A stretch of 64,000 nucleotides of DNA from Camellia lanceoleosa (taxonomy: Eukaryota > Streptophyta > Magnoliopsida > Ericales > Theaceae). Below, piece by piece: positions 55,906-64,000 of the stretch. The stretch lies in the NCBI GenBank assembly GCA_025200525.1, contig CM045770.1, forward strand, positions 129,050,200-129,114,199, read 5' to 3'. A program made the translations under genes and the position numbers. The notes below the pieces were generated by a model. That model had not been told where the DNA came from, did not search any database, and saw nothing but the letters and a program-made list of their open reading frames with translations. Numbering within the stretch: the first letter of the stretch is position 1; the number at the start of each line of letters is the position of its first letter.

Positions 55906-58347
55906 TTTCCATCTGCTTTTTGTAGATATTTTGTGCCAGCTGTGACAGCTGGTGGGCACAATTTTGATCCTCCATACACGTGTATGGAGGGATTTGTTTC
56001 AAGACTCAAGCTTGTTGAACAAGCTTGAGAATTGAAATTCTACGAGAAGGGAGCTTCCCCTCCCTTTCCAGAGGTTTTGAGAAATTGAGATACAAGTTCT
56101 ATATCTATCTCTCTCTATATTTTACCTCTCTCTCTTGTTTTGCTCTTGTTTGTGCCCAAAAGTGTAGATTCTTCACACTATTGCACACAAACACCTAGTA
56201 GAACACCATCCTTGGGTTCTTTGAGGTCCTTAGTAGTTGGTTTTAGAGTTCTTGGAGTGGTTTAAGCTCGAGAAAAGGTCTTTGGAGTTGTGTTCTTGAA
56301 GGTGTTCTTCAAGGGTGAGTAAACTACCTTTTAATCCCCATTTTGGCTTAAGCTTTTATACCTACTTGCATATTGTTTTAAGCTTAACTTTCTCTAAAAA
56401 GTTCTGATTTTTCATGCTTATGATGTTTGTTTAAGGTCACTTTTTGGTTGGGGTAGTCTACCCCTCTTAGGCCTTGTTTGACCTTTTTTTGTCCTTTCCT
56501 TTTGGGGCTTTGGAGCCATTTTGTTTTGACCTCCCCACCACTAAAATCCAAAGGATTTTTAGTGGTGGAGAGGTGCTTTTGGAGTCTTGAATAGGAGAGG
56601 GACACCCCCCTCTCGTTGTGTCTCATTTGCTAGTATAAATGTCTCATATTGGTAGCATGTTTGCTTAGCATGTTTTGGCTCCATTTCAGCAAGTATTTGA
56701 TGTTATTTTTCCATGCTTTACCTCTATTTTAAGTTGGTTTAATAGCATCTTGCATGCACCATACACTTGTCTTGCAATCCTCTCATTTGCCTTAACATGC
56801 ATCATGCATTTAAACTATCATTCTTGCATGTTTTGGCTAAACTCCATGAAGCTTTTAGCCTTGTTTTTACTATGCTTAAGCTCTGATTTGTGTTGTCTTG
56901 GTCATGCATGCATTGTTTTGTGTAGCATTGGTTCAATCTAGCTTATTGGCTTTGAGTATCTAGGTCATTAGCATGCATTGCTTAGACTATTCTTATGATT
57001 TGGCATCATTTCATATGAGATTTCAGTCCATGTAGTGTAGCCATATACTTGCATTTGTCACCTTTTCCATGCTTTGAAGGTTTGGTGTTTTATGCCTCAA
57101 GAGTGCATCATTGTGTATGGTACCATGCTTAGGCTTTTAGGATGCCATCTAAGTGGGTTTTTGGGCTTATTTTGACACGCCGTAACTCTGATTTTTATTG
57201 GTTAAGTCATGCTATGTTTGGTTGTAATAGGTATAGTGTGATACCTCTTGTTAGCCTTGCATGCCTCATGCCTTTTGGACCTTTGTTTTAGCTTGTGTGG
57301 GCTAGGTTCAAGCTTGTTTTTGGCCTCATCTTGACCTGCCTTAGGACTATTTTGATTGCCCTTGGCCCTTTGGGGCTTGCCTTGCATAGCCATGGTTTAA
57401 GTCCTTGCTAGCTTCAAGCTTTAAGCTCTCTTGCATGCCATACTTGCATTGTTTGGTTGATTTGGCATCATTCCTAACATGATTTTGGAGCTTATTTCAT
57501 TGCCACATTCTCATGTTTGTCACACCTTGCACATGTTTGAGGATTGTGCATTGTTGCCTAGTTCTTGGGCCATTTGGCATGCATGTTTGTATGGGCATTT
57601 CATGCCATTGTTTCAGCACTATTGGCCACTGATTTTGGGCATGGCGAGGTTTGTCCATCTTTAGTTTAAGTCCATTTACCATGTGGTTCCATGTTGCTAC
57701 TTTACATGATGTTTGCATGCTTGGGTTGCATGACATTTGCATGCTTGTCGCATGGCCTATCATGGCATATTGTTGCATGCTTGGTGCATTGCATGTTGTT
57801 ACATGTTAGTTACATTACATGATTTTTGCATGTTGTTACATGTTTGTATGCTTGGTACATTGCATGTTTGCTTGTTTAGGTTGCATTTTGCATGCTTGCA
57901 AGCTTGCATTTGTTGCATGCTTGTTACCATAGCCTTATGTTCATGCTTGAGTCATATTGCATTTGGCATGCTTATGTTTTTTCCATGTTGCATGCATTGC
58001 ATTGTGTTTGGTTTGGGTGTCAAACCAAACACGAGGATCGAGGGCGTTTGTACTTGAAGTGACGAAATGTGCCTCAATCCTCGGTCGCTGACACTCTTGA
58101 TCCAACATGATAGAGTGTGAGGCATTTGTGTGTTTTTGTGCATTCATTCCACATTGATGTGTGCAATTCGGCCTCTTTGGCCATCATGCATCGAAATGCA
58201 TGATTGATGGCTCGAGGGTCGAGCACTACACTCCTTTGAGTCTCAAACATGCTAAGGGGTGTAGTTGCACAACATTGCCTTGCAAATGTATTGCCATGCC
58301 CTTGTTTGTCCTCTGCTGCAGTAAAAGGAGCAGTTTGCAGGAAGATA

Positions 58348-58465
58348 TGGCCGATCGGCTATCCGCAGTGCCGATCGGCTAACAATTTTTGGCCGATAGC
58401 ATCATATTTGGTCGATGACCCATATTTCTTGGCCGATGGCCGTATCTTTTGGCCGATGACCTCTC
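58348..58465 (-). promoter_or_regulatory. Phased GGCCGATCGGCT array, LTR-internal (3' LTR of element C)
   Basis: Two full palindromes at the left and four decaying units at the right, 20-22 bp apart, nearly identical to 31115-31240. Confidence 0.57.
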
Positions 58466-59305
58466 AGCATATCCATGAGGTGGATCAGAAGTGTTTCAGA
58501 AGTTGGCATAGTTTTCAGCAGTCTAAAACAGTGCAAACAGAGGTAACATGAGGCATGGCAACGGATTTCCGAGTGGAACCGACTGAGCATGCATACATCC
58601 CTCATCCTGAGGCCTCTTTTAACTGCTTTGTTTAGTTAGTTAATTTGCTAATTTTGTAATTAATTAGTTAATGTATTTAGCTAATTTATTTCATCTTTGT
58701 AATAATTCTAATTAGCTTAGTATAGCTAGTTTCAATTCAGCTTGTAATAATTAGCTTAATTAGCTTGTTAGTTTGTTAATTAGTTGGTTTGTATTATTTA
58801 TTCGGACCCTCCGTCGAGAGGTATTTTTGTAATAAGTGTGCGTGTGTGTGTGAATGTCTTCCAACCCCACGTCTTTCTCCCTTTTACTTAACCCCTTATG
58901 ATGGTTAGTTTTAGGGCATGTTTTGATTAGCATCCTTATGCTTCACATGCATGCATTCATTCATCTATCCTGCTTGCACCGGGCTTGGCGCATCATACTG
59001 ACTGCATTGTATTTCAATATCGATTTGAATACATGATTACCAAGTTGCATCACATATGCCATCTTAGAATAGCCGAGCCTATTACTAGTTGCATTTTGCA
59101 TGTGTTGCATTAGCCATCTTAACATGAACTAAGATCATGCATTGATTACTAACTAGTTTTCTGTTTTGGCTCGAAGTACACTGTAAGTGTTTTCGCTTTA
59201 GCATCTTGCATGAGTGTGAGTGTTGCCATGATAGCATGCTTGCCATTAGGATACTTGCTTAAATGATATAGCGCTCGAATGCCTATGGGTGAAGGTTAGA
59301 TTGCT

Positions 59306-59425
59306 TGAATTGGAACAATTCATTGAAATCTGAGTTTTAAGCCCACTTGAGAGTGGCAAAATCATGTTTTCAAGCCCACTTGAGGGTGGCAAATCACGTC
59401 TTAGCCTACTTGCGAGTAGCACCTT
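59306..59425 (+). other. LTR hairpin module, three-copy form
   Basis: TGAATTG-GAA-CAATTCA (59306-59322) and three tandem CCACT..AGTGG-type stems, as at 32082-32200. Confidence 0.5.
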
Positions 59426-60017
59426 CAAACCATTTTCAAACAAACAAACATGAGATATTTTGTTCCAATTTAGGCGATCATGTAGTAATTCTAGCTAATA
59501 AACGGAATAAGAGCGCATGTGTTTTCAAAAAACAAGATATCATGTTAGTAAAGGCGATCTTTGATCGGCGAGTAAAGTGCTCATTGCATGACCTTCCCTC
59601 TAGTACCCAAGTTCCCGAGCCGAAGCAACTTTGGTGATGACGGACACATGGCCTTAGGCACGAGTCAGGGTTTCCTAAATTTCCCCCAAAATAAAATATT
59701 TAGGTGGCGACTCTGTATTTGGCAAAGCATTCCATGTTTGACATTTCTTTACAAAAATCAGTTTTCCAAAATGGTTTGCCGGATTTGGACTCTTTGGTGA
59801 TTTATTAGTCTTGCATTGCACTTTGCGGGATTAGATTCAGAACTGTGACATTCGAGTCTGAACTGTAGTATGCTAATGAACAAAACAGATTTCATGCCAT
59901 TCGCACGCGGAGCCGGGACGTTCGGGCGCGTCTATAGGGAGAAGTGAAGAAATAGGGTTTGAAGCCCTATATTTGAAGACCCGTGGTGAAATGCCAAAAT
60001 TGCCCCAAATCTGTCAT

Positions 60018-60110
60018 CGGTGGCCGATCGGCCACATTTGTGGCCAATGACCTTATTTTGTGGCCGATAGGTGGCCGATGGCTTCCCAGGGTGGCCGGTA
60101 GGCCTCCAGT
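60018..60110 (-). promoter_or_regulatory. Phased array of duplicated antisense promoter
   Basis: GGCCGATCGGCC, GGCCAATGACC, GGCCGATAGGT, GGCCGATGGC and GGCCGGTAGGC are spaced 20, 20, 11 and 20 bp, the same pattern as 17117-17215 including the half-length step. Confidence 0.6.
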
Positions 60111-61199
60111 GCTCTTCTTGGGTGTACACTTTTAAGAAAGTGCAAGAAAGTACACTTTTAAGCTCAAGTGGCCTCCGTGGAAGCTTTGAAATGTGTTTTC
60201 AGTGTGTGGCACTCAATACGAACAAAGTGTATCCTTTTCGTATCCTTTTATATATCGCAAGATCGGAGAGTCACTTTTGAACATGTTACATTAGAGCGTT
60301 TTTGTCATATATGTAAGGCTTGCATCGTTATACACTCATAATCTTGCATCGAATATGCATCTCAATGTTGCATGGAGCATGCATTTGTTACTCCCGTATG
60401 GAACATACATTCATTAATCTTGTATTGAATATGCATCTCAATGTTCCATGGAGCATGCATTTACCACGTTTGCGTAGGATACGCACTTCTCACACTCGCG
60501 TAGAATGTGCATTTCTTTGTCATTGCATGGAACATGCATTTTGTATCGTTGCATCTCATTGTTTGCATAGAATGTGTGTTGCATTAAATGCATATTACTA
60601 TCATTGAGCACAAAATATGCGCATCTCCCATCCGCATAGAACATGCATTTGGTATTTAGCATAGAACATGCGGTTAATCTTGCATGGAACATGCATTCTT
60701 ATTGTATTGTACCTGTTAAATTCCTTTCTTGTGCAGGCGCGATATTGTATGTACGGTTCATTCAATGGAGCCAACACAACCGTACGATATTGAATGTACG
60801 GTTCATTCAGAGGAACTCCGGGTAAGATCATTCCTGCCTCCTCCCTCCCTTGAACTTCCTTGCTTTCCTTTCTACATGAAATGTGGTTTGGTTCATGTTT
60901 ACTTGCTTATGCACGAGTTTGTTGTAGCATTTCTTTGTATAACATTTGCATCTAGATGTTTCATTATAGTTCTCATTGCATGATCATAAGTTATGTTCCT
61001 GCATCGTACATATCATTTGCATCTTGCCCCAAAACTACGCTGGTTTGATTCCTTGCAAAAGGATACATAGGCAGCCTGTGGGCGCAACCGTTCTTTGTTT
61101 TGCTTGCTTGTTTGTTTAAGTCTTTGACCTTGTCAAAAATGGGTCATCTCTGGGCTTTGACATTCACCCCCCGTCATTTCATGACTTCCGAGTTCTGTT

Positions 61200-61212
61200 A
61201 AAGGGGGGCAAC
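61200..61212 (+). other. Polypurine tract
   Basis: AAAGGGGGGCAAC directly before the TG of the LTR: the plus-strand primer site, unbroken here. Confidence 0.85.
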
Positions 61213-61698
61213 TGTAGACACCCCATTTTTTATCGTTCTCAAGACTTAGACGTTATCGTTTGAACACTCGATGGTTATCCTTGTTGTGTTCGTTTTGAAC
61301 GCCCGAAGTTCTTGGCGGAGTTCCTTGCCTTTGAGCCTTTGAAACTTATCTGTTTTGTGCTTGGTTGTGGACCAAGGGCTTGTTGCTTCAAGTTTGGGGG
61401 AGAAGGTGGATTGTCAGCCATCCCTTCAACCCATCGGCCATGGCTAGTTTCCATCGGCCATCAGTGGTGGCCGGTTGGCCACACTAATGACCAGTCGGCT
61501 TCATTGGTGGCCAGTCGGTCACTAATGATGGCTGACGGTCATTTTTCTTATTTTTCAGATATTTCTTTGCCAGCTGTGCCAGCTGTTGATCACTAATGCT
61601 CATCTCCATACACATGTGAATGCAAGCCTTTGCCTTATATTTCTATATAATGGGAGGTCTCGCTCCAATTTTTGAGGTTAGAAAATTTTCTGAGCAAA

Positions 61699-61752
<54 letters not shown>

Positions 61753-64000
61753 AGAATCCTCTCTCTCTCTCTCTCTCCTCCTATTTTGTGCTTGAAAGTA
61801 AGAATCCTCTACCCATTTGCACTAAGACCCTTAACCAAACATCTTCATCTTGAAGTTGAGGTTCTTTGAGGCTTATTTGGAGCTCCTAAGGTTGGTTTGA
61901 GCTCAGATTTGGACCTGTTTAAGTGTTGTGCTTCAAAGGTATAAGAGTTCCTTTATAAGATTTATTTTAGTTGCTTCCTTTGCCATCTTTTTACACTATT
62001 TTTGGCCTGGTTTTCAACTACAAAAGGCTCTAATTTTTAGGCTTTAACATGTTGGTTTGAAGTTATTTTATGCTAAGGGGTTGGCTACCCCTCTTGTTGT
62101 TTGTTTATGTGAGCTTTTATGCCATTTTCTAACATATTGAAGTCAAACTTTTTCGCCCTTTAAACCACTGAAATTCAGAGTTATTTCAGTGGTAAAAAGT
62201 GTGTTTTGAAGTCCAAAATAGGAGAGGGTGGCTTCCCCTCCTTGTGTCTTGTTTGCAAGTGTAGATGGCCTAACATGTGAGCATGCTTTTCTACCTTTTT
62301 GTGACTTAATCTCAGCATGCTTTAGCTACTGATTTGGCTTGATTTAACTCTATTTTGAGTTGTCTTGGTCATATGAGCCTTGTCTTGCATGGTTGTAGTG
62401 CAAATGCCTTCACTAGCTTAGTGTTTTAAGGCCTCTAACATGTTTTGCATGAGATGATTGCATGTTGTAGAATTGTTTAATATGTGATTTCAATGTATAT
62501 AGCTCTGTCACACTCTCACTTATTTCACTCTTTCATTGCTTTTGAGACTTGTGCTTTGAGCCTTGTTTGTATGCTAACATGTGAGCATGTTTTTCTGGCT
62601 TTTTATGCTTTAATTTCAGCATGCTTAGGCCACTGTTTTGGCATGTTTTAACTCTGCCCAGAGCTGGTTTGATTAGTTGAGCTTTGTATTGCATGCCTCT
62701 AGTGTAGTGCTCTTCACTAGTTTAGTGTTTTTGGCTTTTGAACATGTATTGCATGATTTAGGGTTGTTTTGCATGCCATATCAGCACTGAAAGCCTGCAA
62801 CCTCCCTCTATTCTTTACTTTTTAATTTGTTTTGAAAGTGACCTTGAGCCCCTTGTTGGATTGAGTGTGAATTTGAGGCTCTCGTGCCTAATGGTTTTAA
62901 TCCTCTCTTGAGGGTTTCTACTAACCAACAGCATGAGGCCTCTTTCATGCTCAAGGCACTTGTGGCTGAGGCCATTTTTCCAATTAGAGGACTTCCACTT
63001 TGGACTTAATTTGTTAATGGACTAATCAGTAATGTAAAATGCGTAAACAAAATATGACCAGTAAAACTTGAGCAAGTTAAGCATGTTGAGTTGCATTACA
63101 TGTGTTTGGATCGAACGCTAATCCAAACACAAGAAATGTGGGGCGTTTCATACTCAAAGTGATGAAACGTGCCACTTTTCTTAGTCACCGACACCTTTAA
63201 TCATGCATGATAGGGTGGCGGTCCTTTGAGTCTTATTTGTGCATTCATTAAGCTTGTACAAGCTTGACTCTTTGACCATCATGCATTGAAAATGCTTGAT
63301 TGGTGGCTTGAGAGCCAAGTGTCATACTCCTTTGAGCTTGAGAAATGATAAGGAGAGTGGCAGTACACACATTCCTTGAAAAATATATTGTTTTGCCTCT
63401 GTTGCAGCAAAAACAGAAGTTTGGAAAAAGGGGTGGCCGACAGACCACCAGAGGTAGCAGACTGACCAGTGTAGGTGGCTGACAGCCAATTTCTGTGGCC
63501 GACCGGCTAGAAGAGAAAATTTGTTCAAAAGTGTTTCTGTGTTGGAGCAGAAACAATCTGAAAGTTGCTACAATGTTCAAAGATCAAATGTATGTAAACA
63601 GATGCATCCGATAGTAAGGCGACGGATTTTTGGAAGGAGTAACCGAGCATGCATGCATCCCTCGCCCTGAGGCCATTTAATTGCTTTTAATTGCTTAGAA
63701 TTGTAGCTAATTCATACAAGTGTTGTAATTAATTAGCTTAATCTGTTTTGTAATATTTAGCTAGCTTAAAATAGTTAGTTAATTTATTTCAAATGTTGTA
63801 ATAATTAGCTTAGAATAGTTAATTAGTTTTATTTTGTACTAATTAGCTTAGCTTAGTGTAGCTTAGCTTATTTATTCGGACCCTCCTTCGCGAGGGCGCA
63901 ATGTTGTAATAAGCGTGGGTGTGTGTGTGCATGTCTTCCAACCCCACATCTTTCTCCGTTTTATTTATCCGCTTTCGATGGTTAGATTAGGGATCATATT
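61213..64000 (+). repeat. Type-II LTR, right copy, continuing past the window
   Basis: It starts TGTAGACACCCC. It aligns with 34792-37080, roughly 93% alike over the first few hundred bases by eye. Differences are a longer CT tract (61702-61778) and about 480 extra bases at 62285-62770 that include an internal near-duplicate. It contains the upstream array (61420-61545), TATATAA at 61644 and an eroded internal array (63430-63515). No gene; ORFs here are not shared with the left copy. Confidence 0.87.
61702..61778 (+). repeat. CT microsatellite
   Basis: About twenty CT units, an interruption (TTTCTCTAGAATC), then more CT, in the LTR leader downstream of the TATA box. Confidence 0.93.

Larger units (their letters stand above)
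34792..59936 (+). mobile_element. Element C: Tat/Ogre-type retrotransposon with unlike LTRs
   Basis: The full order is LTR, PBS, leader, gag-pol, DUF7745-like (minus), PMD (minus), tail, polypurine tract, LTR. The 5' LTR is type II plus other fragments, the 3' LTR is type I, and no matching target duplication is seen, so the ends are recombinant. It is the most complete copy and has the best PMD splice sites. Gag-pol is broken by stops and small indels. Confidence 0.85.
55592..59936 (+). repeat. Type-I LTR, 3' LTR of element C joined to element-B-type flank
   Basis: It begins AGTAGACACCCC (first T changed) right after C's polypurine tract and ends TATA at 59936. What follows is GGGAG and a B-type tail, as after the solo LTR. 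It matches 28325-32726 throughout. No gene. This is the expected product of recombination between C's 3' LTR and a copy of the solo LTR. Confidence 0.88.
59937..61212 (+). repeat. Duplicate of element B tail, without the ~47-bp array
   Basis: Matches 32727-34791 closely (only a few differences in the first 200 bp) and contains the antisense promoter (array 60018-60110; TATA-like box mutated, TTTGAAG at 59972). It lacks about 800 bp corresponding to the minisatellite and flanks, with the join at about 60859. It ends in a perfect polypurine tract. No gene. Confidence 0.82.

Noticed and set aside
63248..63580. Minus-strand 110-codon ORF next to the LTR-internal array
   Set aside because: The equivalent frame in the left type-II LTR (36265-36579) differs in sequence and length. 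Array position hints at antisense transcription, but there is no support for a protein.
1..64000. Search for host genes, rRNA, tRNA, bacterial operons or phage genes
   Set aside because: Every stretch with coding signal belongs to gag-pol or the two antisense genes; all other stretches align with another LTR, leader or tail in the window.

Overview
This window is plant nuclear DNA, almost certainly from an angiosperm and probably a eudicot with a repeat-rich genome. It consists entirely of long terminal repeat (LTR) retrotransposon material. I found no host single-copy gene, rRNA, tRNA or bacterial feature. The elements belong to the Ty3/gypsy Tat/Ogre lineage. The evidence is LTRs of 4 kb or more, a primer-binding site matching tRNA-Arg, a gag-protease-reverse transcriptase-RNase H-second (archaeal-type) RNase H-integrase order, and a long 3' region downstream of integrase. 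Species cannot be named from the sequence alone.

Layout. Element A (1-19434): right part of a type-I 5' LTR (1-2846), PBS, leader, decayed gag-pol (3793-11210), two minus-strand genes (11507-12792, DUF7745-like; 13614-16702, plant mobile domain, PMD), and a tail ending in a ~35-bp minisatellite (18270-19320). Its 3' LTR is missing. Element B (19435-34791) is fused directly to that minisatellite. It starts inside reverse transcriptase and has the rest of pol (to 22421), the same two minus-strand genes (23097-24381; 25081-27988) and a tail. That tail is split by a 4.4-kb solo type-I LTR (28325-32726) flanked by the 5-bp target duplication GGGAG, and it carries a ~47-bp minisatellite (33650-34172). 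Element C (34792-59936) has a mosaic 5' LTR (type II plus another LTR fragment), PBS, decayed gag-pol (40372-47807), both minus-strand genes (48454-49726; 50504-53336), a tail with a third minisatellite (54656-55240), and a type-I LTR (55592-59936). The last 8.4 kb (55592-64000) repeats the order of 28325-37080 (type-I LTR, GGGAG, B-type tail, type-II LTR). This indicates a large duplication through recombination inside type-I LTRs.

How the parts work together. The plus-strand polyprotein would supply the retrotransposition machinery, but all three copies carry stops, frameshifts and active-site changes. The minus-strand pair resembles cellular genes, not retroviral ones. The PMD gene has six exons with recognisable GT-AG introns in all three copies, and the DUF7745-like gene has one ~144-bp intron. 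Because they are antisense, these introns would not be spliced from the genomic RNA. The PMD gene is preceded on its own strand by a conserved TATA-like sequence.

The most unusual signal is an array of GGCCGATCGGCC-like palindromes repeated every 20-21 bp. It lies upstream of the LTR promoters, upstream of both antisense genes, and at a second site in each LTR. In most arrays the strongest palindromes face the inferred promoter. I did not recognise this array from described elements.
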